This document shows, in pieces, positions 10,245 to 19,753 of a stretch of 64,000 nt of DNA (positions are counted from its first letter, which is position 1; each line of letters begins with the position of its first letter). The translations under genes were made by a program, and so were the position numbers. The notes beneath the pieces were generated by a model, which saw only the letters and a program-made list of their open reading frames with translations, was not told the origin of the DNA and made no database searches. Source of the DNA: Aquabacterium parvum (GTDB lineage: Bacteria; Pseudomonadota; Gammaproteobacteria; Burkholderiales; Burkholderiaceae_C); contig NZ_LFRI01000045.1 of NCBI RefSeq assembly GCF_001447195.1, positions 62,001 through 126,000 of the forward strand, given 5' to 3'.

Positions 10245-10544
10245 ACAGCGAGCCCGCTTGGTGCGACGCGGCGACTGCACTCACGTCGGCCGGGCTCGGT
10301 CTGCATGAGTCAACCGGCGTCCGCCAGTTAAATGGAATCATCGAACCTGACGGAAGTGTCCGGTCGATCCCTCGTCAAATTGTATGGGTGCCCCCACATC
10401 CGGGTGGGGATGATTTGACGAAATGAGGGGTGACTTTCTGAATATGAATGTTACCAGATGTGGCGAATGTTGTGGGCGCCACATCAAGCTTTTGACTTCC
10501 ATTGCGACCCGGGGGCCAGGCGCGGCAGCCCCTAGAATCCGTGC
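10245..10544. promoter_or_regulatory. divergent rhlE-dnaX intergenic region
   Basis: This is the only gene-free stretch of about 300 bases. It holds two perfect inverted repeats: CCCCAC/GTGGGG (10392-10397, 10404-10409) and GATGTGGCG/CGCCACATC (10457-10465, 10477-10485, loop 11). Neither has a T-run, so they look more like operators or leader hairpins than terminators. TAGAAT at 10533-10538 is a -10-like element for dnaX. TTGACT at 10492-10497 looks like a -35 but is not correctly spaced from it. I see no convincing short coding sequence. Confidence 0.5.
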
Positions 10545-12482
10545 ATGACATCGACGGTTCTCGCGCGCAAGCACCGGCCAGGCAGCTTTGAGGCCATGGT
10601 CGGCCAGGGGCATGTGGTCCAGGCCCTCTCCAATGCGCTGACGCAGCAGCGACTGCATCACGCCTACCTTTTCACGGGCACCCGCGGTGTCGGCAAGACC
10701 ACGGTTTCGCGCATCCTGGCGAAATCGCTCAATTGCATCGGCGCAGACGGCTTGGGGGGCATCACCGCTCACCCCTGCGGTCAGTGCCAACCTTGCCGCG
10801 ACATCGACAGCGGTCGCTTTGTCGACTACGTCGAGCTGGATGCTGCTTCGAACCGTGGCGTCGAAGAGATTTCCCAGTTGCTGGAGCAAGCGGTCTACAA
10901 GCCGGTGGTCGGGCGCTTCAAGGTCTACATGATCGACGAAGTGCACATGCTGTCCACGCACGCCTTCAACGCCATGCTCAAGACGCTGGAGGAGCCGCCC
11001 GACTACCTGAAATTCGTGCTGGCCACGACCGACCCACAGAAAGTGCCGGTCACGGTGCTGTCGCGCTGCCTCCAGTTCAACCTTCGCCCGATGGCGGCGC
11101 AAACGGTGCAGAGTCACCTGGCAGAGGTGCTGGACAAGGAAGCCGTACCCCACGACGCCGCCTCATTGCGTCTGATCTCGCGTGCGGCCCGTGGCTCGAT
11201 GCGTGACGCCATGTCCCTGACCGACCAGGCCATTGCCTTTGGCGGCGGTGGCCTGCAGGAAGACGTGGTGCGGCAGATGTTGGGTGCGGTCGATCGCAGC
11301 CATGTGCAACGCCTGATCGAGGCCGTTGCCGACGGCGATGGAGCGGCGCTGGTGGCCGCGGTGGATGCCTTGCGCGATAGAGGTCTGTCTGCTGCGGGCA
11401 CGCTGGAAGAGATGGCGGCTGCTTTGCAGCGCATGGCGGTGGTGCAGGCGGTTCCGTCGCTGTCCAGCGACGCGGACGACCCCGATGCAGAAACCTGGGC
11501 CAGCCTGGCGCCAAGGCTGGCACCTGACGAAACCCAGCTGTTCTACAGCCTTTGCCTGCAGGGGCGAGCCGAGCTGGCTTTGGCGCCTGACGAACACAGC
11601 GGGCTGCTCATGCTGATGTTGAGGCTGCTGGCCTTCAAGCCAGGCGGCGCTCACAACCGGGGGCCCGGCGACCCAAAAGCTGAGGGCTCGGCGGTCGCTC
11701 AGTCCGCCGAGCCGGTCTCTCGCGCCACCAGCACCGCTGCCCCGGCTGCGCCGTTGGCGCCTTCGCGCCAGCCTCAGTCCCAGCCCCATGCACGGCTCGC
11801 TCCGCGGCCAGGCCCGGCGGCTCCGCAGCCAGGTGCGCAGTCGCCTGTCCGAGCCGGCGTTGACCCTGGGGGCCTGGCCACATCGGCATCTCAGGTCGGC
11901 AGCGCGCCCACGCCTTCGCCTGCAGGGCCGCCTTGGGATGACGAGCCTCCGCTGGCCGAGCCTGACGCCGCGCTAGCTTCAGACTGGTCGGACGATGGGG
12001 CGCCGCCTGAGTTGAGCACTGAGGCCCTGGGTGCCGAGCAGACGCCCGCCCCATCGCTGGGGGCGCAGTCCGCTGACCCCGATCCCTTGGCCGACACCTG
12101 GGCCGATGTGGTGGCCCAGTTGCAAAGCCGAGGCCTGATCACGGCCCTGGTGCGCGAGCTGGCAGTTCAATCCCAATGCCTGGCGCACCGGGTCGAGGGC
12201 AATTCGGAGCACTGGAAGCTGCGTGTGGAGCGTGTCAGCCTGATGGGCGAGATGCACCAGGAGCGACTGAATCAGGCTTTGGCTGCGCTGTCGGGACGCG
12301 AGGTGCGCATCGAGCTGGAGCAGGGCGCCGCCTCCAACACACCGGCTCAGCGCGACCTGGCCGCCAGGGAGGCGCGTCAGCGTGCGGCCGAGGCCTTGAT
12401 CGCGGCCGACCCGCTGGTTCGCCGCTTGATGACCGAGCACGCTGGCGCACGCATCCTGCCCGGCTCGGTGCGCCCTTTGTGA
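10545..12482 (+). CDS. dnaX: DNA polymerase III subunit tau/gamma
   Basis: Clamp-loader ATPase of the replisome. The 645-residue protein has Walker A GTRGVGKT (45-52), four zinc cysteines (C64, and CGQCQPC at 78-84), DEVHML (from 131), the LSRCLQF arginine-finger motif, then a long Pro/Ala-rich linker and a C-terminal tau domain. I see no run of six or seven A that would allow the E. coli type of frameshift to make gamma. TAGAAT ends six bases before the ATG and there is no Shine-Dalgarno, so a leaderless start is possible. First gene of the conserved dnaX-ybaB-recR operon. Confidence 0.95.
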   Translation: MTSTVLARKHRPGSFEAMVGQGHVVQALSNALTQQRLHHAYLFTGTRGVGKTTVSRILAKSLNCIGADGLGGITAHPCGQCQPCRDIDSGRFVDYVELDAASNRGVEEISQLLEQAVYKPVVGRFKVYMIDEVHMLSTHAFNAMLKTLEEPPDYLKFVLATTDPQKVPVTVLSRCLQFNLRPMAAQTVQSHLAEVLDKEAVPHDAASLRLISRAARGSMRDAMSLTDQAIAFGGGGLQEDVVRQMLGAVDRSHVQRLIEAVADGDGAALVAAVDALRDRGLSAAGTLEEMAAALQRMAVVQAVPSLSSDADDPDAETWASLAPRLAPDETQLFYSLCLQGRAELALAPDEHSGLLMLMLRLLAFKPGGAHNRGPGDPKAEGSAVAQSAEPVSRATSTAAPAAPLAPSRQPQSQPHARLAPRPGPAAPQPGAQSPVRAGVDPGGLATSASQVGSAPTPSPAGPPWDDEPPLAEPDAALASDWSDDGAPPELSTEALGAEQTPAPSLGAQSADPDPLADTWADVVAQLQSRGLITALVRELAVQSQCLAHRVEGNSEHWKLRVERVSLMGEMHQERLNQALAALSGREVRIELEQGAASNTPAQRDLAAREARQRAAEALIAADPLVRRLMTEHAGARILPGSVRPL

Positions 12483-12549
12483 GCTCAGTGGCCTTGGCCT
12501 TGAGCGACAATCCCATCCGTTTTCTCTCCACCGATCGAAAGGACGAGCC

Positions 12550-12876
12550 ATGCTCAAAGGACAACTCGCCGGGCTGATGAAGCAAGCCCAGCAGATGCAG
12601 GACAACCTCAAGAAGGCCCAGGATGAACTGGCGCTGGTCGAGGTCGAAGGGCAGTCTGGCTCAGGCTTGGTCAAGGTCCTCATGACCTGCAAGAACGAGG
12701 TCAAGCGCGTCACGATCGACCCCAGCTTGCTGGCGGAAGACAAAGACATGCTGGAAGACCTGGTGGCCGCAGCGTTCAACGACGCCGCCCGTCGTGCCGA
12801 GGCAACCAGTTCTGAAAAAATGTCTCGCCTGACGGCTGGCATGCCCATGCCCCCCGGCATGAAGCTGCCGTTCTGA
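12550..12876 (+). CDS. ybaB: YbaB/EbfC nucleoid-associated protein
   Basis: Small dimeric DNA-binding protein of 108 residues, beginning [20 protein letters not shown] with the long N-terminal helix and containing the conserved [13 protein letters not shown] strand region and a [11 protein letters not shown] tail. The family binds DNA and is encoded between dnaX and recR in most bacteria, exactly as here (67 bases after dnaX, 25 before recR). AAAGGACG at 12538-12545 provides the ribosome-binding site. Confidence 0.95.
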   Translation: MLKGQLAGLMKQAQQMQDNLKKAQDELALVEVEGQSGSGLVKVLMTCKNEVKRVTIDPSLLAEDKDMLEDLVAAAFNDAARRAEATSSEKMSRLTAGMPMPPGMKLPF

Positions 12877-12901
12877 GCGCACCCGTTCCCCGCATCCATC
12901 C

Positions 12902-13489
12902 ATGGCCGATTCCGCCCTCGAGGCCCTGATCGAAGGCTTGCGCTGTTTGCCGGGTGTCGGACAGAAGTCGGCCCAGCGGATGGCCTATCACCTGCTTCAG
13001 CACGATCGCTCAGGCGCGGTGAGGTTGGCGCGAGCCCTGGACGTGGCGGTCTCCGAGATCGGGCATTGCACGCGTTGCCACACCTTCAGCCGCGAGCCGG
13101 TCTGCGAGGTTTGTCAGGACGAGACGCGAGACCGCTTGTCCCTGTGTGTGGTCGAGACGCCTGCCGACCAGGCTGCGATGGAGCGCACCGGCAGCTACAA
13201 AGGCCTTTACTTCGTGTTGATGGGGCGCCTGAGCCCATTGGATGGCTTGGGTGTGCGGGACATCGGCGTGGGCCCTTTGCTTGAGCGCGCCAGCGACGGG
13301 GTGGTGCAGGAGGTGATCCTGGCCACGAACTTCACTGCCGAGGGCGAAGCAACGGCCCACATCCTGGCCGATCAGCTGCGCAGCCGTGGCTTGAGGGTCA
13401 CCCGCCTGGCCCGTGGCGTGCCGGTTGGCAGCGAGTTGGAGTACGTTGACCTGGGCACCATCGCCCATGCGTTCATGGACCGCCGCTGA
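12902..13489 (+). CDS. recR: recombination protein RecR
   Basis: Works with RecF and RecO to load RecA at gapped DNA. The 195-residue protein has the N-terminal helix-hairpin-helix ([17 protein letters not shown]), a four-cysteine zinc finger (CTRC...CEVC, about 58-75) and a Toprim domain ([25 protein letters not shown] and onward). Last gene of the dnaX-ybaB-recR operon. Its TGA stop is part of an inverted repeat shared with the stop of the convergent mltD. Confidence 0.96.
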   Translation: MADSALEALIEGLRCLPGVGQKSAQRMAYHLLQHDRSGAVRLARALDVAVSEIGHCTRCHTFSREPVCEVCQDETRDRLSLCVVETPADQAAMERTGSYKGLYFVLMGRLSPLDGLGVRDIGVGPLLERASDGVVQEVILATNFTAEGEATAHILADQLRSRGLRVTRLARGVPVGSELEYVDLGTIAHAFMDRR

Positions 13490-13505
13490 GTCTGCTGGCT
13501 CAGCG
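13484..13505. terminator. inverted repeat joining the recR and mltD stop codons
   Basis: CGCTGAG (13484-13490) pairs perfectly with CTCAGCG (13499-13505) over an eight-base loop. The TGA of recR is in the left arm and the TGA of mltD (read on the minus strand) is in the right arm at the mirror position. The two genes are 10 bases apart, so this is the only place for a terminator between them. There is no T-run, so function as a bidirectional terminator is inference. Confidence 0.45.
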
Positions 13506-15215
13506 CGCGCTGGCCATGCGAACCTTGCTGTTGGCGCGACCGTTGGCCTTGCCTTTTGCAGAGCTGGCTCGCGCGCTGCTCGCCACCTTGACCTTGCGAG
13601 CGTTGGCTTGTTTGCTGGCTTGTTTGCCTGACGACCTGCTCGCGGAAGCGAGCTGACGCTTCGAGGTCGATGGCACGTACACCACGATGCTTTGACCGCG
13701 AGCGAACGTGGCCCGAGTCTGGGTGCGATTCCATTGCGCGACTTGCTCGGCCGAGACCTTGTAGCGTCGAGCGATGCTGGCGACCGTGTCCCGCTTGCCG
13801 GCCTTGATGACGGTGCGCCGCAGCGGTGGCACATCCGGGGCCAGGGCCATCATGGCGTTGTCGGCCAGGCGCTCGGAGACATCCTGCTCGCGGTGCTCTG
13901 AGCGCGGCACCAGCAAGGTCGAGCCGGCTTTGACGAGCATCTTGGGCGGGATGTGATTGACCTCGCGAAGCGAGGCCTCGCTCATGCCCACCGACTTGGC
14001 GGCTTCGGCCGGTCGCATGGTGCGCGGCACTTGCCAGGCCGTCCAGGTGGCCAAAGGCCCTTTGTGTCGCGACAGGTTGTGAACGAACAGGTTGGCGTTG
14101 TCGTAGGGCAGCAGCAACTGCGGTGTGCCGGCAGCCAGGATGACGGGCTTGTTCTGTGAGGGGTTCAGGGCCTTGAACTCGTCGGCAGAAAGGCCGGCCA
14201 ACCTCGTGGCGAGTGCCACGTCCATGTCCCGCTGGATGGGCACGCTCACGAAGTAGGGGTGGTTCTCGATGGGCGGCAAGGCCAGGCCGAAACGCTCGGG
14301 CTGCATCACGATGTTGCGCACGGCGTGCAGCTTGGGCACGTAGTGGCGCGTCTCGGCCGGCATGTTCAGGCTGAGGTAGTCGGTTGGCAGGCCCTGGCGC
14401 TGGTTGCGCTGGATGGCTTTTTGCACGTTGCCTTCGCCCCAGTTGTAGGCAGCCAGCGCGAGGTGCCAGTCGCCGAACATGCGGTGCAGGCGCTGCAGGT
14501 AGTCAAGCGCTGCGCGGGTCGAGGCCAGCACGTCGCGGCGGTCGTCGCGAAAGAGGTTCTGCTTGAGTTCGAAGTCCTTGCCGGTGGCGGGCATGAACTG
14601 CCACATGCCTGAAGCCCGAGCCGATGACATGGCCTGCGGGTTGAAAGCGCTTTCGATGAAGGGCAGCAGCGCCAGCTCGGTGGGCATCTTGCGGCGGTTG
14701 ATTTCCTCGACCACGTGGTAGAGGTAGCGGCTGCCGCGCGAGGTCATGCGCTGAACGTAATCTGGCCGGCTGGTGTACCAGCGCTCGTGGTCGCTCACCA
14801 GCGACGTCTCCAGCGCGGGCAGGGCATAGCCACGGCGGATGCGGCCCCAGAGGTCTTGGGTGGCGCTGGCATCGTCGAGGTTGACCGTGGCATCCGGCTC
14901 GAGCGGATCGGTCGGCTTGCCGATGGCCTCCAGGCTGTCCGGGCGCGCCTCGGGGCTGTCGCTGCGCAAGGCGCCTGGACCCAGGTCGACCCTCAGGCCC
15001 GATGTGGGGTCTTGGCGGGTGCCGGCTGCAACACGCTGGTCACCCCAGTTCGACAGGGCCGATGCGGCCTGACGTTGGCGACTCAGCCCTTCGGATTGAC
15101 GCGTCGAGGCGTCGTTGTAAAGCGTTCCGCAAGCCGAGAGCAGCAAGGTGGCGATGGCGGCAAACGGCAGGGTGAGGGCTCTTGAGAGACTCATCGGGAA
15201 GGTCTTGGCAGACAT
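13500..15215 (-). CDS. mltD: membrane-bound lytic murein transglycosylase D-like, with LysM
   Basis: Peptidoglycan lytic transglycosylase anchored as a lipoprotein. A signal peptide ends in a lipobox (LLLSAC) near residue 30. The SLT domain has the catalytic Glu in FIESAFNPQAMSSARASG followed by WQFMPATG. Two LysM-like modules follow, the clearer one near the C-terminus (RDTVASIARRYKVSAEQVAQWN), then a basic Ala/Ser/Lys-rich tail of about 60 residues. I take the ATG at 15215, two bases after the gloB stop; ATG 15194 (MSLSRALTL) gives an equally good signal peptide. Downstream of gloB in the same direction. Confidence 0.9.
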   Translation of the reverse strand: MSAKTFPMSLSRALTLPFAAIATLLLSACGTLYNDASTRQSEGLSRQRQAASALSNWGDQRVAAGTRQDPTSGLRVDLGPGALRSDSPEARPDSLEAIGKPTDPLEPDATVNLDDASATQDLWGRIRRGYALPALETSLVSDHERWYTSRPDYVQRMTSRGSRYLYHVVEEINRRKMPTELALLPFIESAFNPQAMSSARASGMWQFMPATGKDFELKQNLFRDDRRDVLASTRAALDYLQRLHRMFGDWHLALAAYNWGEGNVQKAIQRNQRQGLPTDYLSLNMPAETRHYVPKLHAVRNIVMQPERFGLALPPIENHPYFVSVPIQRDMDVALATRLAGLSADEFKALNPSQNKPVILAAGTPQLLLPYDNANLFVHNLSRHKGPLATWTAWQVPRTMRPAEAAKSVGMSEASLREVNHIPPKMLVKAGSTLLVPRSEHREQDVSERLADNAMMALAPDVPPLRRTVIKAGKRDTVASIARRYKVSAEQVAQWNRTQTRATFARGQSIVVYVPSTSKRQLASASRSSGKQASKQANARKVKVASSARASSAKGKANGRANSKVRMASAR

Positions 15216-15217
15216 CG

Positions 15218-15994
15218 TCAGAACTGGTTTTTCCATTGGCGCAGGGCGACGAAGACGGACCGCGGGTCGGCATCCTGGGCGCCGTGTGCGAGGGCACTGG
15301 CCACCACGTCGGATTGGGTGCAGCGCAGGAACGGGTTGATGAGCCGCTCTGTGCGCAAGGTGCTGGGCAGCGTGGGCAAATGCTGGGCCCTGAGGGCTTC
15401 GCAGTGTGCCTGGTGCCGACCCATGTCGGGGTTGCGGGGTTCGACCGCCTGCGCAAATCGCAGGTTCGAGAGGGTGTATTCGTGGGTCGCGCAGATGCGC
15501 GTGTCGTCCGGCAGCGAGGCCAGCCGCATCAGGCTATCGTACAGCTGATCCAGGGTGCCATCGAAGACGCGGCCGCACCCGGCCGAAAAAAGCGTGTCAC
15601 CGCAGAACAGATGGGGGTGATGAGGCGCTTGGCCTGTGCCCTGAGGCAGCAGGTAGGCAATGTGCTCTCGCGTGTGCCCCGGGGTGTCCAGCACGGAGAA
15701 CTCGAGCCCGCCCCAATGCACGCGATCACCCTCTGCCACAACGCGTGTCAGACCCTGGATGCGCTCGTGTGCTGGGCCGTGGATGGGGATGCCGCTGTCA
15801 CGCCACGCGGACAGACCCCCGATGTGATCCGCGTGGTGGTGGGTCACTAGAATGGCGGTCAGCTCCAGGCCGAGTGCCTCCAAAGCCTGTTTCACGGGCG
15901 CGGCTTCGCCTGGATCCACCACGAGGGCTTGATGGCCGTCGTGCAGCATCCAGATGTAGTTGTCGGTGAAGGCGGGCAGGGCAATCAGTTTCAT
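15218..15994 (-). CDS. gloB: hydroxyacylglutathione hydrolase (glyoxalase II)
   Basis: Hydrolyses S-lactoylglutathione to lactate and glutathione, the second step of methylglyoxal detoxification. The metallo-beta-lactamase signature THHHADHIGG is intact near residue 50; LDTPGHTREH, FCGDTLFSAGCGR and ATHEYTLSNL follow, and the 258-residue length is typical. The ATG at 15992-15994 shares its CATG with the ATG of the divergent methyltransferase gene, so there is no intergenic promoter space. mltD follows after two bases. Confidence 0.95.
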   Translation of the reverse strand: MKLIALPAFTDNYIWMLHDGHQALVVDPGEAAPVKQALEALGLELTAILVTHHHADHIGGLSAWRDSGIPIHGPAHERIQGLTRVVAEGDRVHWGGLEFSVLDTPGHTREHIAYLLPQGTGQAPHHPHLFCGDTLFSAGCGRVFDGTLDQLYDSLMRLASLPDDTRICATHEYTLSNLRFAQAVEPRNPDMGRHQAHCEALRAQHLPTLPSTLRTERLINPFLRCTQSDVVASALAHGAQDADPRSVFVALRQWKNQF

Positions 15995-16820
15995 GACCAA
16001 AGTCGACCCGATTATAGATTTGCACCCCTGGCTGGCCCTGGCGCCAGGCCAGTCCCTGCTCGAATGGGAGCAGCAGCAGATGGATCGGCTGGTGGCCGAC
16101 GTGTTCGGCTTTCACGCGCTGCAGTTGGGCCTGCCCGAGCTCGATGCTTTGCGCGCCAACCGCATGCAGCATCGGTGGCTGGCCGTGGACGCGGCCTACC
16201 AGCGCTGGTCGCCCCCTGCTGACCTGGCGCCCCTGGTGCACGAGCCGGTGCAGGCCGAGACGGGTTTGCTCACCGGCGCCCCGCTGAGCCTGCGGTGCGA
16301 TTTCGAGGCTTTGCCTTTTCCTTCGTCGAGCCTGGACCTGGTGGTGCTGCCGCACGCACTCGAGTTGGCTCGCGACCCGCACCACACGCTCAGAGAGGTC
16401 GAGCGGGTGCTGGTGCCCGAAGGCAGGGTGGTGATCGCTGGCTTCAACCCGGCCAGCCTTTGGGGTCTGTGGCAGCGCATGGGGCGCTGGGGTGCGGCAT
16501 CTGCGCCCGTGTTGCCCCAAGGTGAGTTCATCGCCTACTGGCGTCTGCGCGACTGGCTGCGTCTGTTGGACCTTGAGGTCGAGGCGGGGTGCTTTGGTTG
16601 CTACCGACCCATGTTGCGTCAGCAGCGCAGCTGGGATCGCCTCGCCTGGATGGAAAATGCAGGTGACCGCTGGTGGCCGGTATTGGGCGCTGTCTATTTT
16701 GTGGTGGCCGTCAAGCGAGCGCGCGGCATGCACCTGGTGGGCAAGGTGCGTCGCACACGCATGAGCCCTGCAGCGGCGCCTGCTGTCGTGGCTCAACGCA
16801 ACCAGCGCAACGAAACCTGA
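15993..16820 (+). CDS. SAM-dependent methyltransferase (type 11-like)
   Basis: 275-residue class I methyltransferase-like protein. The core has FPSSSLDLVVLPHALELARDP followed by REVERVLVPEGRVVIAGFNP, which are motifs of the Methyltransf_11 group. The N-terminal SAM-binding glycine loop is poorly recognisable, so activity is not certain. The substrate is unknown. The start at 15993 overlaps the gloB start (shared CATG), an arrangement that would couple the two genes. It is followed by rnhA after 36 bases. Confidence 0.75.
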   Translation: MTKVDPIIDLHPWLALAPGQSLLEWEQQQMDRLVADVFGFHALQLGLPELDALRANRMQHRWLAVDAAYQRWSPPADLAPLVHEPVQAETGLLTGAPLSLRCDFEALPFPSSSLDLVVLPHALELARDPHHTLREVERVLVPEGRVVIAGFNPASLWGLWQRMGRWGAASAPVLPQGEFIAYWRLRDWLRLLDLEVEAGCFGCYRPMLRQQRSWDRLAWMENAGDRWWPVLGAVYFVVAVKRARGMHLVGKVRRTRMSPAAAPAVVAQRNQRNET

Positions 16821-16856
16821 TCAACAAACCGCGTGACTGCTAACAAGCGAGATTCG

Positions 16857-17303
16857 ATGAGCGAGAACAACAACCCTGCGGTGGTCGTCTACACCGACGG
16901 GGCCTGCAAGGGCAACCCTGGCCGAGGTGGCTGGGGCGTCTGGATGGTCAGTGGTCAGCATCAGAAAGAGATGTGGGGCGGCGAGCGCCTGACCACCAAC
17001 AACCGCATGGAGCTGACTGCCGTCATCCAGGCCCTGACCGCGCTCAAGAAGCGCTGCAAGGTCGATGTCTACACAGACAGCGAATACGTCCGCAAGGGCA
17101 TCACGGAGTGGATCACCGGCTGGAAACGCCGTGGATGGAAGACCGCAGACAACAAACCCGTCAAGAACGCCGAGTTGTGGGTGGAGCTTGAAACCCAGAC
17201 CCACCGGCACGACGTGGCCTGGCATTGGGTCAAGGGGCACGCGGGTGACCCTGGCAACGAAAAGGCCGATGCGCTGGCCAACCGCGGTGCAGCCGAAGCC
17301 TGA
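16857..17303 (+). CDS. rnhA: ribonuclease HI
   Basis: Cleaves the RNA strand of RNA-DNA hybrids. The 148-residue protein has the catalytic acidic residues in [29 protein letters not shown] and VYTDSEYV, and the last in [13 protein letters not shown]; the basic protrusion ([16 protein letters not shown]) is that of E. coli RNase HI. ATG 16857 is chosen over an in-frame GTG at 16833. Its stop lies in an inverted repeat shared with the convergent acetyltransferase gene. Confidence 0.96.
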   Translation: MSENNNPAVVVYTDGACKGNPGRGGWGVWMVSGQHQKEMWGGERLTTNNRMELTAVIQALTALKKRCKVDVYTDSEYVRKGITEWITGWKRRGWKTADNKPVKNAELWVELETQTHRHDVAWHWVKGHAGDPGNEKADALANRGAAEA

Positions 17304-17329
17304 GGCCAGGGCCTGGTTTCGGGCCTCAG
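17300..17329. terminator. inverted repeat joining the rnhA and acetyltransferase stop codons
   Basis: CTGAGGCC (17300-17307) pairs perfectly with GGCCTCAG (17322-17329) over a 14-base loop. Each arm contains the TGA stop of one of the two convergent genes at the mirror position. No T-run on either strand. Likely a compact bidirectional terminator. Confidence 0.48.
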
Positions 17330-17871
17330 AGGATGAGGACCATGGTCAGCTTGTCGTGGTAGCGGACCTGGCCAGGCCCCTCGACCAGCTTGATGGCATG
17401 CGGCAACACGCCGCAGCCTTGAAAGCCCACTCGCTCGTAGAGGCGGATGGCTGAGTTGCTGGACGTGCTCACGCGCAAGGTGATCTGCTCCAGGCCGATG
17501 GCTTGCCTGGCTTCGGCGATGGCCGCCTGCACAAGCCGGATGCCAATGCCGCGCCCGGTGTGGCTCGGGTGCACCATCATGCTGTTGAACTCGGCGCTGT
17601 GGCGCAGCTTGGCCTGGGTTTGCCGCTCCAGGCCGATCATGCCGATCAGCTCCCTGCCGTCCCAGGCGCCCAGCAGGAAGGTGCCGCCCAGCGTTTCACC
17701 CATGCCGAGCCGCCACAAGTAGCTCTCCGGTGGGCGAGACTGTTCGCTGTCGATGTCGGCGTCGAAAGCATCTGGGTGCAGGCGCAAGGCTTCGTCCCTC
17801 AAGCGCTTGTAGGCGCCGAGGTCCGCCGCGGTGATGCGGCCAACGCGCACCTGGGCGTCAGCGTCGCTCAT
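17326..17871 (-). CDS. GNAT-family N-acetyltransferase
   Basis: 181-residue acetyl-CoA-dependent acyltransferase fold. The acetyl-CoA-binding motif A is visible as MMVHPSHTGRGIGIRLVQAAI (R/Q-x-x-G-x-G/A type), followed by LRVSTSSNSAIRLYERVGFQ, the usual motif B. The substrate cannot be told. It overlaps the end of mobA by 14 bases and is therefore probably co-transcribed with moaA-mobA, although a role in molybdenum cofactor synthesis is not implied. Confidence 0.85.
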   Translation of the reverse strand: MSDADAQVRVGRITAADLGAYKRLRDEALRLHPDAFDADIDSEQSRPPESYLWRLGMGETLGGTFLLGAWDGRELIGMIGLERQTQAKLRHSAEFNSMMVHPSHTGRGIGIRLVQAAIAEARQAIGLEQITLRVSTSSNSAIRLYERVGFQGCGVLPHAIKLVEGPGQVRYHDKLTMVLIL

Positions 17872-18577
17872 CTGCAGCCTCCAGTGTCTCCAGGGTGTTC
17901 ATGTTCTCGAAGTCGCATGCTGGCGCGAAGGATACCGCCACCCAGCGCTGAGAGCGGATCCATTGTCCGACTTTGCGTTCACCCTTCACGAAGGCCGCCG
18001 CCAGATCAGGGGTCACCCTCTTGTGGATGAGGGCGCAGGTCCAGTGGAGTCTTTCTTCCAGCGCGTCCTCTCCGGGCTCCTCCGTGCGTGGGACTGCGAT
18101 GTCGGCCCCCGCATGGCGGGCGGCCGCCAGCAAGCGTTCAACCAGGTGAACGGGCAGGTTCGGGGTGTCGCAGGCGGCCAGTTGCAGCCAATCGCTCGGG
18201 CAGTGTTGCAGGGCGGTCAAGATGCCGGCCAGGGGGCCGCTGCGGGGGGGCAGCTCGGGTGAGTCAGGATGGACGCCTGCGTTGCCTGGGCCGCTTGCAC
18301 TGGGCTCGAGAGATTTGACGCTGGCTTGGCAGGCGCGCTGAAGCAGCTGCGCGTAGTTGGCTTGGTTGCGGTTGGCGCCCACCCCCAGCTTGTCTGCCTG
18401 TGTCCGCAAGGCCTCCAGCACCCACTGAGCCAACGGTTGTCCTCGCCAGGGCTGCAGTCCTTTGTCGACGCCGCCCATGCGCAGACCTTCCCCGCCCGCC
18501 AACACCCATGCGGTCACCTGGACCTTGGGTTCTGGCGCGGCTGCATCCGCGCATGGAGTGGGCAATCGCTCAGCCAC
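17858..18577 (-). CDS. mobA: molybdenum cofactor guanylyltransferase
   Basis: Transfers GMP to molybdopterin to make the Mo-bis-MGD cofactor of DMSO-reductase-type enzymes. The GTP-binding motif [16 protein letters not shown] lies near residue 26, and [14 protein letters not shown] carries the conserved metal-binding Asp; 239 residues is somewhat longer than usual because of an insertion around 95-115. The first codon used is GTG 18577, which overlaps the end of moaA by eight bases; a later GTG just before TAWVLAGG is also possible. Coupled to moaA. Confidence 0.9.
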   Translation of the reverse strand: MAERLPTPCADAAAPEPKVQVTAWVLAGGEGLRMGGVDKGLQPWRGQPLAQWVLEALRTQADKLGVGANRNQANYAQLLQRACQASVKSLEPSASGPGNAGVHPDSPELPPRSGPLAGILTALQHCPSDWLQLAACDTPNLPVHLVERLLAAARHAGADIAVPRTEEPGEDALEERLHWTCALIHKRVTPDLAAAFVKGERKVGQWIRSQRWVAVSFAPACDFENMNTLETLEAADERR

Positions 18578-19697
18578 CGATGTAGCTCATTTCCACCCGG
18601 TCCCCGAGCCCTGTGGGTGGGCTGGACTGGCGCAGTTCGGAGTAGCGGTCATCGCGGGCCTGCCACAGGGCGGCGATGCGGCGCCTGAGTTCGTCGTCGC
18701 CGATGTGGGGGTTGCGCAGCAGGGCGCGCAAGTCATGGCCACGTGTGCCGAACAGGCAGGTGTAGAGGCGACCATCGGTGGACAAACGCAGTCTGGTGCA
18801 GTCGCCGCAGAAGGCCTGGGTGACGCTGGAGATGAAGCCGACGCCTCCAGCGCCGTCGGCATAGAGCCATCGCTCGGCGGTGTCGGCGGCATGGACCGGG
18901 CTGGCGGGCAAGAGTGGCCACTGTGCTGCGATGCGCTGACGCACCTCGCTGGAGGGCACCACCTGGTCAAGTTGCCATCGGTTGGTCTTGCCCACGTCCA
19001 TGTATTCGATGAAGCGCAGCTCGACCCCAGTGCCTCGGAAGTGGCGAGCCAGCGGCAGGATCTGGTCGTCATTGGCGCCTCTTTGCACCACCATGTTGAC
19101 CTTGATGGGGCCCAGTCCCGCATGCTGGGCTGCCTCGATGCCGGCCAGCACGTCGTCCACGTGCAGGCCGCTGTCGCTCATGCGAGCGAAAACAGCCTGG
19201 TCCAGGCCGTCGAGGCTGATGGTCACTCGCTGCAGGCCGGCCTCTTTCAAGGCACGTGCTTGCCGCGTGAGCAAAACGCCATTGGTCGTCAGCGCGATTT
19301 CGGGCGCGACCCCTTGGGGTGTTTTCAAGGCGGCGAGTTGGCTCACGAGCGCCGGCAGGTCTTTGCGCAGCAGGGGTTCGCCGCCCGTCAGTCGCAGTTT
19401 GCGAACCCCCAGTGCCAGGGCGGCGCGGGCCGTGCGGGTGATCTCTTCGAAGCTCAGCAGGTCTTTGTGGGGCAGGAAGCGGTGTTGCGTGCCGAAGGTG
19501 GCGCGCGGCATGCAATACGGGCAGCGGAAGTTGCACCGGTCGGTGACCGAGATGCGCAGGTCCTGCAATGCGCGCTGCCGCTGGTCTCGAAGGGTTGCGG
19601 GCAGTTCATCCAGCGCAGGCGGCATGGCGCGAAGCTGGCTGAGTTTTTCTGCTGCGATGGGGATGATGGCTACCCGCGGGGCGGCGTCTGGCGTCAT
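18570..19697 (-). CDS. moaA: GTP 3',8-cyclase MoaA
   Basis: Radical-SAM enzyme of the first step of molybdopterin synthesis. The N-terminal 4Fe-4S motif is CNFRCPYC, the second cluster is in the C-terminal [19 protein letters not shown] stretch, and the protein ends in the invariant Gly-Gly (MSYIGG). The start at 19697 (MTPDAAP) leaves 375 residues; the frame is open 11 codons further. The N-terminal about 50 residues before the radical-SAM core are longer than in E. coli. Directly upstream of mobA with an eight-base overlap. Confidence 0.95.
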   Translation of the reverse strand: MTPDAAPRVAIIPIAAEKLSQLRAMPPALDELPATLRDQRQRALQDLRISVTDRCNFRCPYCMPRATFGTQHRFLPHKDLLSFEEITRTARAALALGVRKLRLTGGEPLLRKDLPALVSQLAALKTPQGVAPEIALTTNGVLLTRQARALKEAGLQRVTISLDGLDQAVFARMSDSGLHVDDVLAGIEAAQHAGLGPIKVNMVVQRGANDDQILPLARHFRGTGVELRFIEYMDVGKTNRWQLDQVVPSSEVRQRIAAQWPLLPASPVHAADTAERWLYADGAGGVGFISSVTQAFCGDCTRLRLSTDGRLYTCLFGTRGHDLRALLRNPHIGDDELRRRIAALWQARDDRYSELRQSSPPTGLGDRVEMSYIGG

Positions 19698-19753
19698 GGC
19701 GTCATTGTGCCGCCAATGTCGGCACCCCATCGCGCCTGGGGGCTCCCGAGGGG

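Noticed and set aside
10492..10538. TTGACT with TAGAAT as a sigma-70 promoter for dnaX
   Set aside because: The two hexamers are 35 bases apart, far more than the 16-18 required.
10545..12482. Programmed frameshift in dnaX
   Set aside because: No A-run slippery heptamer is visible; a gamma form by another route cannot be excluded but has no support.
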